Counted from the first letter of the stretch, positions 34,076-43,864 are shown. The stretch is DNA of 64,000 nucleotides from an uncultured Hydrogenophaga sp. (GCF_958439165.1 NZ_OY288122.1:1-64000); one strand, 5' to 3'. The notes: generated by a model from the letters alone, not told the origin. Program-made: numbers and translations.

Positions 34076-35597
34076 GGGCGCCTCCGAGATGGATGCCGGC
34101 GCTGTTGGCCTGGGCGAAGTAGTAACCCAGATCGTCGGCCACCGGGTCGTGCGCGGCCTTGGTCTGGGCCCCCATGGAGAGACGGACCAGCGCGGCGGCG
34201 TCGGGGTTCTGCCAGTCTTCCGGCACGCGCTGGCCGTTGGCCACGCCGCGCAGCACCGCCTGGTGGCGGATGAGGGCGTCCAGCACCGGGCCGAGCTTGG
34301 CGGCCTCGTCCACCTTGGACATCACCACGCCGTGCAGGCCGCCGACCTTGAACGAGGCCATGACCTCGTCCAGGGTGTCGCCATGCGCGCCGGCATTGAG
34401 CACCATGACCTTCTTGATGCCGGGCTGGTCCAGCACATCGAGCATGTCCTGGATGCGCTGGTCGCGCTGGCTCAGGCCGGCCGTGTCGATGATCACCAGG
34501 CGTTTGCCCGAGAGCAGGTTGAGCAGGTCCTTGAGTGCGGCGCGATCGTGGGCCAGGTGGGCCACCACGCCGAGCATGCGGCCATAGGTGCGCAGCTGTT
34601 CGTAACCGGAGACGCGGTAGGTGTCCAGGGTGATCAGGCCCACGCTGTTGGCGCCGTACTGCTTGACGCACTGGGCGGCCATCTTGGCGGCGGTGGTGGT
34701 CTTGCCGACGCCGGTGGCACCGATCAGGGCCACCACGCCGCCCTCTTCCACCAGACCGGCGCCGGGCGCTGCGACCTTGAGGTTGCGGGTGAGCACGTCC
34801 ATGACCCAGCGCACCGCTTCGGCCGGGCCGGCTTCGGTGGGCACCCGTTCCAGCACGGCGCGGGCCATCGCGGGCGAGTAGCCGGCGCGGATCAGCTTGT
34901 GCATCAGCTGCGACTGGATCGGGTTCTGGCGCGAAGAACCGATCCAGGCCAGCGTGTTGAAGCGCTCCTCGATCATCTCGCGCAGGGCCGACAGTTCCAC
35001 CGCCATGCGGTTGTTGTCGTCCTTCGGGAAACGGGCCGGCTCGGAATGGGCCCAGGCGGCTTCCTCGCGGGTGCGGATGGGCTGCGGGGCCGGGGCCATG
35101 GTGATCGGGCCGCTCGGGGCATTGAAGCGCTGCACCGGGATGGGCGCCTCCTGACGGACCACGGGGGCGGCCTGGACCACCGGCGCCGGCTGGGCCACCG
35201 GGCGGGGGAAGGCGCGTTCGACCGGGCGGGCTGCCTCGGCCACCGGAGCAGCGCCGCCCATTTCTTCGCGGCGCTTGCGCAGCATGCGTTCGCGCACATA
35301 GTCCTGGAACGACAGGGTGCTCATGGCCAGGGCTTCGGTGTCGCTTTCCACCGACTGGCTGGCGGGCGTGCTGCTGCGGGCCTGCGGGACAGCCGGGGCG
35401 ACCGGCTGGGCGGCAGGCTGCGGTGTGTTGCGGGCCGCACCGGTGATGGAGGCCAGGCTCTCTTCGGCAGCGGCCATCACTTCAAAACCCTCGGCGGTGT
35501 TGCGCGAGGACAGGATCACCGCGCTGTCGCCCAGGGACCGGCGGACCTTGGACATGGCTTCACGCGAGGTGGGGGCAAGGAATCGCTGGATGTTCAT
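34068..35597 (-). CDS. flhF: SRP-like GTPase FlhF
   Basis: FlhF (509 aa) places flagella at the pole and helps early assembly. A basic N-terminal domain and a Pro/Ala-rich linker (about residues 55-190) precede the NG GTPase domain. G1 is GATGVGKT at 293-300. Further motifs are DTYRVSGYEQLRTYG, DTAGLSQRDQR (G3) and SKVDEAAKLG (G4). The ATG overlaps the flhA stop by four bases. Its presence suggests polar or otherwise positioned flagella. Confidence 0.96.
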   Translation of the reverse strand: MNIQRFLAPTSREAMSKVRRSLGDSAVILSSRNTAEGFEVMAAAEESLASITGAARNTPQPAAQPVAPAVPQARSSTPASQSVESDTEALAMSTLSFQDYVRERMLRKRREEMGGAAPVAEAARPVERAFPRPVAQPAPVVQAAPVVRQEAPIPVQRFNAPSGPITMAPAPQPIRTREEAAWAHSEPARFPKDDNNRMAVELSALREMIEERFNTLAWIGSSRQNPIQSQLMHKLIRAGYSPAMARAVLERVPTEAGPAEAVRWVMDVLTRNLKVAAPGAGLVEEGGVVALIGATGVGKTTTAAKMAAQCVKQYGANSVGLITLDTYRVSGYEQLRTYGRMLGVVAHLAHDRAALKDLLNLLSGKRLVIIDTAGLSQRDQRIQDMLDVLDQPGIKKVMVLNAGAHGDTLDEVMASFKVGGLHGVVMSKVDEAAKLGPVLDALIRHQAVLRGVANGQRVPEDWQNPDAAALVRLSMGAQTKAAHDPVADDLGYYFAQANSAGIHLGGARV

Positions 35598-37675
35598 GCT
35601 GCAAGCTCTCCAAGAATCGGGCCGATGCGGATCAGGTGGGTTTCAGGAATCTCGCCGTGCGCCAGCACCTGCAGCCGGGGGGCAGCGCGGCGCAGCAGTC
35701 GGGCCATGGCGGTACGGATGGCGTCGGGCACCAGCAGGCAGGCGGGCACGCCTTTTTCTTCCTGCCGGATGGCGATGTCGGTGGCGGATTTGCTCAGCAT
35801 CTCGGCCACGCCGGGGTCCAGGGCAGCACCGCCCTGGCCGGTCAGGGCCTGCATCAGCAGGCGCTCCAGACCGGGCTCGATGGCGATCACCTCGAGCTCT
35901 TTGACCGGACCGTAGATCTGCTGGACGATCGCCGGGGCCAGCGCCAGACGCACGCGGCGGGCCAGTTCGGCCGGGTCGGTGGTGTGGGGAGCGTGTTCGG
36001 CAATCGCCTCGATGATGGTCCGGATGTCGCGCACATGCACACCCTCTTCCAGCAGCAGCTGGAGGACTTTCTGGAAGGTGGCGACCGGGATCATTTTGGG
36101 GACGACTTCTTCGATCAGCTTCGGGGCCAGGCGGGTCACGTGTTCGACCAGGTCCTGGGTCTCGGTCCGGCTGAGCAAGCGCGCGGCCTGGACTTGCATC
36201 AAGTGTGAGAGATGGGTGGCCAGCACGGTCTCGGAATCAACCACCGTAAAACCGGTCATTTGCGCGCTCTCCTTCTGCTTCTCGTCGATCCAGTGCGCGG
36301 GCAGGCCGAAAGCGGGGTCGGTGGTGGGGGTGCCGATCAGCGGGGTGCCGATGCCGCCCGGATCGATGGCCAGGAACATGCCGGGGAACACCTCGCCCTG
36401 ACCCACCACCACCCCACGCAGGGTGATGCGGTAGGCGCTGGGGTGCAGCTCCAGGTTGTCGCGCACATGCACCGGCGGCGGCAGGAAGCCGACCTCCTGG
36501 GCAAACTTCTTGCGCACACCCTTGATCCGGGTCAGCAGGTCGCCGGAGCGGGCCTTGTCCACCAGCGCGATCAGGCGGTAGCCCAGCTCCAGGCCGAGCA
36601 GATCGATGGGCTGCAGGTCGTCCCAGGTGGCCTCGCCATCAGGGGCTGCGGCTGCGGCGGGTGGGTCTTCCTGGGCCGGCTTGAGCGACTGCTGGTGCCG
36701 CCACCAGGCCAGGCCACCGGTCAGGGCTGCGAAGGCCAGGAAGAACACATGCGGCATGCCGGGGATCACACCCAGCAGGAACAGCACGCCGGCGGTCACG
36801 CCCAGCACCCGGGTGGACAGGAACATCTGCTCCACCACCTGGGCACCCAGGTCTTCGTCCTTGCCCACCCGCGAGACCACCATGGCGGCGGCCACCGAGA
36901 TCAGCAGCGAGGGAATCTGCGCCACCAGCGCATCACCGACCGCCAGCAGGATGTAGCTGTCGGTGGCCTGCCCGGCGGACAGGCCGTGCTGCACCATGCC
37001 GATGATCAGGCCACCGACGATGGTGATGATCAGGATCAGGATGCCGGCGATGGCATCGCCGCGCACGAACTTGGAGGCACCGTCCATGGAGCCGAAAAAC
37101 TCGGCCTCTTCGGCCACCTCGGCGCGGCGGCGCTTGGCCTCCTTGTCGTCGATCAGGCCGGCACCCAGGTCGGCATCGATGGCCATCTGCTTGCCGGGCA
37201 TGGCGTCCAGGGTGAAGCGGGCCGACACCTCGGCAATGCGCTCCGAGCCCTTGGTGACCACGACGAAGTTGATCACCACCAGGATGATGAACACCACGAA
37301 GCCGACCGCGAAGTTGCCGCCGATCAGGAAGTGGCCGAAGGCCTCGATCACCTGGCCGGCGGCACCCGGACCGGTGTGGCCTTCGAGCAGCACCACCCGG
37401 GTGGAGGCCACGTTGAGCGACAGGCGCAGCAGCGTGGTGAGCAGCAGCACCGTGGGGAACACCGAGAAGTCCAGCGGACGGCGCATGTAGGCCGCCACCG
37501 TCATCACGATCAGGGCAAGCGCGATGTTCAGCGTGAAAAAGGTGTCCAGCAGCCAGGGCGGCAGGGGCAGCACCATCATGGAGAGGATGGTGATCACCAG
37601 CATGGGGGCGGCCAGGCCACCGGCCCAGCCGGCGTTGCGGCGGAACCATTGCTGCAGGGGCTCAAGAGCGTTCAT
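35594..37675 (-). CDS. flhA: Flagellar export gate protein FlhA
   Basis: FlhA (693 aa) forms the cytoplasmic ring and membrane part of the export gate. About eight membrane helices fill the first ~330 residues, with the family signature RPLDFSVFPTVLLLTTLLRL and the FHIPEP loop (LDAMPGKQMAIDADLGAG). The soluble C-terminal domain (about 350-693) binds chaperones. It heads the flhA-flhF-flhG-fliA-maf run. In many relatives flhB lies directly upstream; here a plus-strand leucine-rich gene separates them. Confidence 0.97.
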   Translation of the reverse strand: MNALEPLQQWFRRNAGWAGGLAAPMLVITILSMMVLPLPPWLLDTFFTLNIALALIVMTVAAYMRRPLDFSVFPTVLLLTTLLRLSLNVASTRVVLLEGHTGPGAAGQVIEAFGHFLIGGNFAVGFVVFIILVVINFVVVTKGSERIAEVSARFTLDAMPGKQMAIDADLGAGLIDDKEAKRRRAEVAEEAEFFGSMDGASKFVRGDAIAGILILIITIVGGLIIGMVQHGLSAGQATDSYILLAVGDALVAQIPSLLISVAAAMVVSRVGKDEDLGAQVVEQMFLSTRVLGVTAGVLFLLGVIPGMPHVFFLAFAALTGGLAWWRHQQSLKPAQEDPPAAAAAPDGEATWDDLQPIDLLGLELGYRLIALVDKARSGDLLTRIKGVRKKFAQEVGFLPPPVHVRDNLELHPSAYRITLRGVVVGQGEVFPGMFLAIDPGGIGTPLIGTPTTDPAFGLPAHWIDEKQKESAQMTGFTVVDSETVLATHLSHLMQVQAARLLSRTETQDLVEHVTRLAPKLIEEVVPKMIPVATFQKVLQLLLEEGVHVRDIRTIIEAIAEHAPHTTDPAELARRVRLALAPAIVQQIYGPVKELEVIAIEPGLERLLMQALTGQGGAALDPGVAEMLSKSATDIAIRQEEKGVPACLLVPDAIRTAMARLLRRAAPRLQVLAHGEIPETHLIRIGPILGELAA

Positions 37676-37744
37676 GCAGCGATTGTGGAAATCTTGAGGG
37701 TTCCTGATCGCGGGAAAAGCGGGGGGCTAACCACCCAGATCGGC

Positions 37745-37766
37745 CTGCACCGACAGCGCGGTGCAG
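37745..37766. repeat. 8-bp inverted repeat in the flhA upstream region
   Basis: CTGCACCG (37745-37752) and CGGTGCAG (37759-37766) flank a six-base loop, 70 bases upstream of flhA on the minus strand and 109 bases upstream of the plus-strand LRR-like gene. It could be an operator for either gene; no regulator is known. Confidence 0.4.
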
Positions 37767-37874
37767 TCATGACCAATTCATCACGATTCACCCCACGGCG
37801 GAACAGCCGGTTCAGGCGGACCACCCAGTAGTCCTTTTGACTTGAACCGGCCCGCCGTCCCGGCCAACCACCCC

Positions 37875-39560
37875 ATGAAGCGCACCACCTCCGACCCCTC
37901 CCGCTCCCCGCCACGGGCATCGTCCCGACCTGTTGCCACCGAGGCCGGCGGGCAACCTGCCGCCGAACCACCGCCGATCACCGCGGGCCTGACCGATGAC
38001 GCCGTGCAGACGCTGCGCAGCAAAGCCCTGCTGGACGACGACTTCATGCTGCTGGACCAGCTGCTGGCAGAACGGCCCGACCTGCCCTTCTGCCTGCACA
38101 TGGACCTCGACACGAACGCCGCGCCGTTCTGCACCCTGATCGATGCGCTGCCGGAAAACAGTCCGTCGCCCGCCATCGACCTGAGCGGCACCTTGCCGGA
38201 TCAGGTTCCGACCGAAGCACTGGTCGAGCTGTTCACGCACCCGACCCTGAACACCTTGTCGCTGACCGAACTGCTGCTCACCCATGAACAGGTCGCGGCC
38301 ATCGTCGAAGCGGTACGGCAGACGCCCTCGGCACTCAGCTCGCTGAGCTTCAGCGACGATGCAGAGTGCCTGCTCGATGCCGGCCTCCCGGCCCTGATCG
38401 CCGGGCTCCCGCAGCTGCGCACGCTGGAGCTGGGCGCGAGCAGCCTGGACTCCAGCTCGATCCAGGGCGCCGATGCGGCGGCGCTGGCGCTGGCCCGGTG
38501 CCTGCTGGACACGCCGCTGGACGAGCTCGTACTGAAGGATTTCGGCATCTTCATGGAGCACCTGCGCGCGAGCTGGTCCACCGAGCGCCAGCCCCATTGG
38601 AAGCAGCTGACGGTGGACCTGATGGGGCTGACCCCCTACGACGACCTCGAGGTCCGCCAGCTGGCCATCTTCCTGACCCGCTGCATCGCCAACCCGTCGC
38701 TCGACACCCTGAGCCTTCAGCGGTTCCATATCGATGACGGTGATCCGGCGCACAAGGGTCTGAGCCGCCTGCCGTGCTGCCCGGCAGCCTATCGGCTGGT
38801 GGAGTTGCTGGCGGACGCACTGCGCCAGCGGCATGCGCCGCTGCACATCCGGCTGGAATCGGGCGACATCTTCGCTCTGGAGATGCTGATGGGCAGCCTG
38901 TCGCGCCGACCGGGCATCCGCTGCGTGCGCACGCTGCACCTGGCGTACCGGCCGACAGCAGCCAGCCTCGCGCTGGTCCGGGGTGGCCCGCCTCCGGTCC
39001 AGCGGTTCCTGGATGCACTGGCGGCCTGCCTGTCGGCACTGCCACGGCTCGACTCGTTGAGCGTCATGCTGGACCCGGAGACCGATCCGGCCAGACCCGC
39101 AGCCACGCCGCTGCCGGCAGCGGAACTGACCGCGGTGGCAAGGGCGATGGCCGCCTCCCACCTCACCTCACTGACCCTGGGTGGCCATCTCACGCCGCCG
39201 CCCGAGATTCTGCAACCCTGTCTGCAACAGGTGGGCGCACGTTCGGTCCAGGCGGAACTGCAGATCAGGGCCCTGGACCTGCGCATGGGCTTCATGCAGC
39301 CGCCCATGCAGCTGCCGGCCGAACTCGGACGGGTCATTGCCGGAAAGATCGATCCCGACAGCACCGGAGGCGGGCTGGTGGCCCAGCTGCCAGCCCTCGA
39401 CCGCACCGCGCTGCTCAAATTCGTGAAGCACTACAACCAGCTGGCGGGAACGGCAGGCGTTGCAGAACACCCCCTCACCGGCCTGGCCCGGGACATCCGC
39501 CAGCGCATGCAGCCGCCCGAGGAACAGGATCAGGCCGAAGGCGCGGCAGGCTTGCGGTGA
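37875..39560 (+). CDS. Leucine-rich-repeat-like protein of unknown function between flhA and flhB
   Basis: This 561 aa protein begins with a Ser/Pro/Arg-rich disordered segment (MKRTTSDPSRSPPRASSRP) and then has irregular leucine-rich units reminiscent of ribonuclease-inhibitor-type repeats (PTLNTLSLTELLLTHEQ, LPQLRTLELGASSLDS, TPLDELVLKDFGI, NPSLDTLSLQRFHID, SHLTSLTLGGHL). It has no signal peptide, membrane segment or visible enzyme motif. Its opposite orientation between flhA and flhB, lack of a ribosome site and disordered N terminus suggest an acquired gene, possibly a secreted effector. The 3' end overlaps flhB by 31 bases. A TTG 33 bases upstream of the ATG is also in frame. Confidence 0.65.
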   Translation: MKRTTSDPSRSPPRASSRPVATEAGGQPAAEPPPITAGLTDDAVQTLRSKALLDDDFMLLDQLLAERPDLPFCLHMDLDTNAAPFCTLIDALPENSPSPAIDLSGTLPDQVPTEALVELFTHPTLNTLSLTELLLTHEQVAAIVEAVRQTPSALSSLSFSDDAECLLDAGLPALIAGLPQLRTLELGASSLDSSSIQGADAAALALARCLLDTPLDELVLKDFGIFMEHLRASWSTERQPHWKQLTVDLMGLTPYDDLEVRQLAIFLTRCIANPSLDTLSLQRFHIDDGDPAHKGLSRLPCCPAAYRLVELLADALRQRHAPLHIRLESGDIFALEMLMGSLSRRPGIRCVRTLHLAYRPTAASLALVRGGPPPVQRFLDALAACLSALPRLDSLSVMLDPETDPARPAATPLPAAELTAVARAMAASHLTSLTLGGHLTPPPEILQPCLQQVGARSVQAELQIRALDLRMGFMQPPMQLPAELGRVIAGKIDPDSTGGGLVAQLPALDRTALLKFVKHYNQLAGTAGVAEHPLTGLARDIRQRMQPPEEQDQAEGAAGLR

Positions 39561-40681
39561 TGTGGGTCGAGCTCCGGCGGCACTTGCGGCACCGGCTCGG
39601 TGGGCATCACGCCCTCGCCGCGCAGCGCGGCCTTGAGCTGGTAGACATAGGCCAGCACCTGGGCGACCGCGGTGTAGAGGGCCGACGGAATTTCCTGGTC
39701 GATCTCGGCGTGCGCATACAACGCGCGGGCCAGCATGGGCGATTGCAGCACCGGCACCTTCGCATCCTTGGCCACATCACGGATCTTCAGGGCCAGCATG
39801 TCGGAACCCTTGGCCACCACGCGGGGCGCAGCCATGGTGGCTTCGTCGTAGCGCAGCGCCACCGCATAGTGGGTCGGGTTCATGACCACCAGGTCGGCCT
39901 TGGGCACCGCCTTGATGCTCATGCGCTGGGCGATCTCGCGCGCGCGGGCGCGGCGCCGGCCCTTCATGTGCGGATCACCCTCGCTCTCCTTGTGTTCGCG
40001 CTTGACCTCCTCGTGCGACATGCGCAGCTGGTGCTTGTGCAGGAACTTCTGGGTCGGGAAGTCGATCGCTGCCACCACCGCCACCGTGACCATCAGACCG
40101 GCCACGCCGAACATCATCCACCGCCCCAGCTGGCCGATGCCCGACTCCAGTGGCTGCATCACCAGCGAGCTGAAATCGCCCAGGTGGGACGACAGGAACT
40201 GCCAGCCCACCGCACCCACGATGACCGTGATGACGGTGAGCTTGGCGGTCTCCACCAGCTGCTGCTTCGAGAACAACCGGCCAAAGCCCGACAGCGGATC
40301 GATGCGTGAGAGGTCCGGCGTGATGGGCTTGGTGGAGAGCGTCCAGCTGCCGGAAGCAAAAGCCACCGCCAGCACCAGCGCCAGCAGCAGCAGGCCCATG
40401 GGCAGGAAAAGCACGAGTCCCTGTCCAAAGGCATCCATGGCCCGTTGCAGACCGACTTCGGGTGCGACCACCGCGGCCCGGTCGAACCGCAGCTGGCCGC
40501 GCATGCCGTCGCGCAACAGCCCGAAGGCCAGCGGCAGGGCCAGCATCAGGATCGCCGACCCGGCGCCCAGCACAGCGAGGTTCAGCAAGTCCTTGGAACG
40601 GGCCACCTGGCCATCGTCACGCGCCTTTTTCAGGCGCTGCGGCGTGGCTGGGAGGGTTTTGTCTTGGGCGGAATCGGACAT
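39530..40681 (-). CDS. flhB: Flagellar export switch protein FlhB
   Basis: FlhB (383 aa) switches the export apparatus from hook to filament substrates. Four membrane helices lie within residues ~30-210. The autocleavage site NPTH is intact in VMNPTHYAVALRY, followed by the conserved KGSDMLALKIRDVAK. The tail is rich in Pro and His. It is the last gene of the motA-motB-cheY-cheZ-flhB run, 92 bases after cheZ. Confidence 0.97.
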   Translation of the reverse strand: MSDSAQDKTLPATPQRLKKARDDGQVARSKDLLNLAVLGAGSAILMLALPLAFGLLRDGMRGQLRFDRAAVVAPEVGLQRAMDAFGQGLVLFLPMGLLLLALVLAVAFASGSWTLSTKPITPDLSRIDPLSGFGRLFSKQQLVETAKLTVITVIVGAVGWQFLSSHLGDFSSLVMQPLESGIGQLGRWMMFGVAGLMVTVAVVAAIDFPTQKFLHKHQLRMSHEEVKREHKESEGDPHMKGRRRARAREIAQRMSIKAVPKADLVVMNPTHYAVALRYDEATMAAPRVVAKGSDMLALKIRDVAKDAKVPVLQSPMLARALYAHAEIDQEIPSALYTAVAQVLAYVYQLKAALRGEGVMPTEPVPQVPPELDPHHRKPAAPSA

Positions 40682-40773
40682 GGATCGACCTGAGGAAAGT
40701 CAGGTCGATTCTGGTCTGCCGGCGGCCGTTCGATGGCAGGAAAAGCCGCCCCGCCACCGGGCATTTGGGGCGA

Positions 40774-41406
40774 TCAGAACCCCAGGCTGGCCAGCAGGTC
40801 GTCCACACCCTTCTGGTCGGTCACCACGTCGGTACGACCCTCGGCACTGACCACCGGGCCGGCCAGGGCTTCGCAGGACGCGTCCTGACCGGGCTGGCCG
40901 GATGGCGCGCTCTGCAGCAGCAGGCCCAGCAGCTGTTCCTCGATGGTTCCGGCCAGCTGCACCACGCGGGCAATGACCTGCCCGGTGAGGTCGTGGAAGT
41001 CCTGGGCCATCATGATTTCGGTCAGGCGGCTGTCGGTCTTCTCGCTGAGGGCGATCACGTCGGTCGACCACTCCATGAGTTCGGGCATGGCATGGCGCAG
41101 GCCGGGTACGCGGCGGATGGTGTCGGCCAGGTCGCGGCCGCGCTGCATCAGCTGCTCCTGCTCGGACTTGGCCTGCTCGACCTGGCTGAGCACCTTCTCG
41201 GCCGCTTCGCCGGTGAGCCGCGCGATGTAGGACAGCCGGCTCTGCGCGTCGGGCAGCTGATCGACGGTGCCCTTGAGCTTGTCGGTGTAGCCCAGCTCCT
41301 TGAGCGCCTCGTGCAGCTGGCGGGTGATGGTGCCGAGCTGCTGGAACATCTCGTTGTTGCTGACCTGGGTAGCCGGGGTGGCCTGGATTTCAGGGTTTGG
41401 CGTCAT
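40774..41406 (-). CDS. cheZ: Chemotaxis phosphatase CheZ
   Basis: CheZ (210 aa) dephosphorylates CheY-P. The catalytic region has the conserved MMAQDFHDLTGQVI, including the Gln that inserts into the CheY site. The C-terminal CheY-binding peptide is VDDLLASLGF. It follows cheY by 12 bases. No cheA, cheW or receptor gene is in this window. Confidence 0.96.
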   Translation of the reverse strand: MTPNPEIQATPATQVSNNEMFQQLGTITRQLHEALKELGYTDKLKGTVDQLPDAQSRLSYIARLTGEAAEKVLSQVEQAKSEQEQLMQRGRDLADTIRRVPGLRHAMPELMEWSTDVIALSEKTDSRLTEIMMAQDFHDLTGQVIARVVQLAGTIEEQLLGLLLQSAPSGQPGQDASCEALAGPVVSAEGRTDVVTDQKGVDDLLASLGF

Positions 41407-41418
41407 GGCAGCGCTCCT

Positions 41419-41805
41419 TCACAGACCAAGTTTCTTGAAGATGTTCGCGAGCTTCTCTTCGAGTGTGGCCTTGGTGAAGGGCTTGACGATGTAGCCAGCC
41501 GCGCCGTTCTGGGCCGCCATCACGATGTCCTCCTTGCGGGCTTCGGCCGTGACCATGAGCACCGGCAGGTGCTTGAGCTTCTCGTCCTGCTTGATGGCCG
41601 ACAGCAGCTCGAAGCCGTTCATGTTGGGCATGTTGATGTCGGTCACCACGAAGTTGAAGTTGCCGGCCTTGAGCTTGCTCAGGGCAATGGCGCCGTCTTC
41701 GGCCTCGTCGGCGTCGGCATGACCGATCTCCTTGAGCAGGTTGCGCACGATCCGGCGCATGGTGGAGAAATCGTCAACGATCAGGAATTTCATCGGCGTG
41801 GACAT
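41419..41805 (-). CDS. cheY: Chemotaxis response regulator CheY
   Basis: CheY (128 aa) binds the motor switch when phosphorylated. The active site is complete: D11 and D12, phospho-acceptor D56, T86, Y105 and K108. The sequence is close to enterobacterial CheY in length. It lies between motB and cheZ. Confidence 0.97.
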   Translation of the reverse strand: MSTPMKFLIVDDFSTMRRIVRNLLKEIGHADADEAEDGAIALSKLKAGNFNFVVTDINMPNMNGFELLSAIKQDEKLKHLPVLMVTAEARKEDIVMAAQNGAAGYIVKPFTKATLEEKLANIFKKLGL

Positions 41806-41841
41806 GCAGAGCCTCCGCTGGCTGGGGTGTTGTGGCTGCGT

Positions 41842-42882
41842 TCAGGAACGCGGCGTTGCCTGGGTTTTCGTCATATCGACGGGAATCTGTAGCGCCGGTC
41901 GCGGCGGGACCAGCACAGGACCCGCAGATGGCGTCTGGGAAGGAACGGCGGTCGGTTCGGCAGCAGACTCCGGCTCAGGCCGGTACGGCTGCGGTGCGCC
42001 GGGCGCCGGCAGCATGCGCTCTTCGGCCTCGCGGGTCATGATCACGATGCTGATGCGGCGGTTGGCCGGGTCGTTGGGGCGCTGCGTGAACAACAGGCGA
42101 CTGGATGCCAGGCCTTCGACACGGACCAGCTTGTCGTCGGGCAGACCGCCAGCCACCAGCTCGCGGCGGGTGGCGTTGGCCCGGTCGGCCGAGAGCTCCC
42201 AGTTGCTGTAGCCGCGATCGCCATTGCCGTACGGCGTGGCGTCTGTGTGGCCAGAGAGCGTGATGCGGTTCTCGACCTTGTTCATGGCCTTGCCGATGGT
42301 CTGCAGGATCTCGCGCATGTGGGGTTTGACCAGGGCACTGCCGGTGTCGAACATGGGCCGGTTCTGGTTGTCCACGATCAGCACGCTCAGGCCGTCGGGC
42401 GTCTTCTGCAGCTGGATCTGGTCCTTGAAAGCGGCCAGCTCGGGCTTGCTCTCGATGAGGTTGCGGATGCTGGCTTCCAGCTCGTCCAGGCGGGTCTGTT
42501 CCTCGCGCATGCGGGCCCGCTTGATGTCGTCGGCGCGCGCCATCTGGGCGCCCATGAGCTTGGCGGCGCGCTCGGCATCGCCGCTGTCGACCTGGCCGGC
42601 CTGCTTGGACAGGTCGCGTCCGCCACCGGGCAGGATGCTGTCGCTGTTGCCGGCGCCGGTGCCGCCCATGAGCGACACCTTGATCGGGTTCTGGAAGTAC
42701 TCGGCGATGCCTTCCAGTTCGCCCTTGGCGGTGGAGCCCAGCAGCCACATGAGCAGGAAGAAGGCCATCATGGCCGTCACGAAGTCGGCATAGGCGATCT
42801 TCCAGGCGCCGCCGTGGGCGGCATGGCCGCCCTTCTTCACCCGCTTGATGATGATGGGCTGGAGCTGCTTTCCGTTGGCCAT
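41842..42882 (-). CDS. motB: Flagellar stator protein MotB
   Basis: MotB (346 aa) anchors the H+-driven stator to peptidoglycan. The single N-terminal membrane helix contains the proton-binding Asp (D33 in YADFVTAMMAFF). The OmpA-like domain (about residues 190-320) shows LSGHTDATPYG and LSADRANATRREL. A Pro-rich tail follows. motA ends 27 bases upstream. The Asp and surrounding residues fit a proton rather than sodium stator, though this is family knowledge. Confidence 0.96.
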   Translation of the reverse strand: MANGKQLQPIIIKRVKKGGHAAHGGAWKIAYADFVTAMMAFFLLMWLLGSTAKGELEGIAEYFQNPIKVSLMGGTGAGNSDSILPGGGRDLSKQAGQVDSGDAERAAKLMGAQMARADDIKRARMREEQTRLDELEASIRNLIESKPELAAFKDQIQLQKTPDGLSVLIVDNQNRPMFDTGSALVKPHMREILQTIGKAMNKVENRITLSGHTDATPYGNGDRGYSNWELSADRANATRRELVAGGLPDDKLVRVEGLASSRLLFTQRPNDPANRRISIVIMTREAEERMLPAPGAPQPYRPEPESAAEPTAVPSQTPSAGPVLVPPRPALQIPVDMTKTQATPRS

Positions 42883-42909
42883 GTCAGCCCCCTGCGTGCT
42901 TCAGGGCGT

Positions 42910-43773
42910 TCATGCCTTCTTGCCCTTCACGTGACCCTCGAGCTCGCTGAAGCTCGGGCGCACGTCGGAGAACAGCACCTTGCGGCCGAACTCGATGGCG
43001 GTGGCCGGCGAATAGCCCTGCATGCTGGCCAGCAGGGTGGTCTTGATGCAGATGAATTCCTTGCCGCTTTCCTCGACCTTCTGCTCCATCAGGCCCCCGA
43101 TGGGCTCGAACACGCCGTAGGCCAGCAGGATGCCCAGGAAGGTGCCCACCAGCGCCGAGGCGATCATGCCGCCCAGCACTGCCGGGGGCTGACCAACCGA
43201 GCCCATGGTGTTCACCACACCGAGCACGGCAGCCACGATTCCGAAGGCGGGCAGACCACCGGCCAGGCGGCCCACGGCCGCCACCGGCGCATGGGCTTCC
43301 TGGTGGTGGGTCTCGATCTCGGCGTCCATCAGTGCCTCGATCTCATGGGCATTGAGGTTGCCCGAGACCATCATGCGCAGGTAGTCGGTGATGAACTCGA
43401 CCACATGGTGGTCGGAGGCGATGGTGGGGTACTTCTTGAACACCGGCGACTGGTCCGGGTTCTCCACATCCTGCTCGATGGCCATCAGACCTTCCTTGCG
43501 GGCCTTCTGCAGCAGGTCGTACTGCAGCGCCAGCAGCTGCAGGTAGCGGTCCTTGGTGAAGTGGCTGCCCTTGAAACAGCCGGCCATGCCTTTGAAAGCG
43601 GCCTTGACCACCTTCATCTGGTTGTTGATCAGGAACGCCCCCAGCGCTGCGCCGAGGATGGTGGTCATCTCGAAGGGGAGGGCCTTGAGCACGACGCCGA
43701 TGTTGCCCCCGTGGCCGATGTACACCCCGAAGATGCAGGCCATCGAGAACAGGAAACCGATGATGACGAACAT
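42910..43773 (-). CDS. motA: Flagellar stator protein MotA
   Basis: MotA (287 aa) forms the stator ring around MotB. Four membrane helices are visible (about residues 2-20, 33-50, 170-190 and 200-222). The conserved cytoplasmic loop has the charged residues that touch FliG, and the conserved proline lies in GRLAGGLPAFGIVAAVLG. A sigma-28-like -10 is found 60 bases upstream. Confidence 0.96.
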   Translation of the reverse strand: MFVIIGFLFSMACIFGVYIGHGGNIGVVLKALPFEMTTILGAALGAFLINNQMKVVKAAFKGMAGCFKGSHFTKDRYLQLLALQYDLLQKARKEGLMAIEQDVENPDQSPVFKKYPTIASDHHVVEFITDYLRMMVSGNLNAHEIEALMDAEIETHHQEAHAPVAAVGRLAGGLPAFGIVAAVLGVVNTMGSVGQPPAVLGGMIASALVGTFLGILLAYGVFEPIGGLMEQKVEESGKEFICIKTTLLASMQGYSPATAIEFGRKVLFSDVRPSFSELEGHVKGKKA

Positions 43774-43832
43774 GGCGGAAGACCTGTCTGTTGTATGGGT
43801 GGAACGCGCACAAAGGCGGAGCGATGGAAGGA

Positions 43833-43859
43833 CTATCGGCCAGAACCCGACCGGTCATG
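43833..43859 (-). promoter_or_regulatory. Possible sigma-28 promoter of motAB
   Basis: On the minus strand GCCGATAG (43840-43833) matches the FliA -10 at 7 of 8 positions, about 60 bases before motA. The -35 part is poor (CATG at 15-base spacing), so the site is only a candidate. Confidence 0.4.
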
Positions 43860-43864
43860 AACGC

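Noticed and set aside
37780..37860. PIP/hrp box upstream of the leucine-rich gene
   Set aside because: TTC triplets are present but not with the G at position four or the needed 15-16 base spacing.
37842..37874. TTG start for the leucine-rich protein
   Set aside because: It adds 11 residues with no ribosome site; the ATG at 37875 is the simpler choice, though neither is proven.
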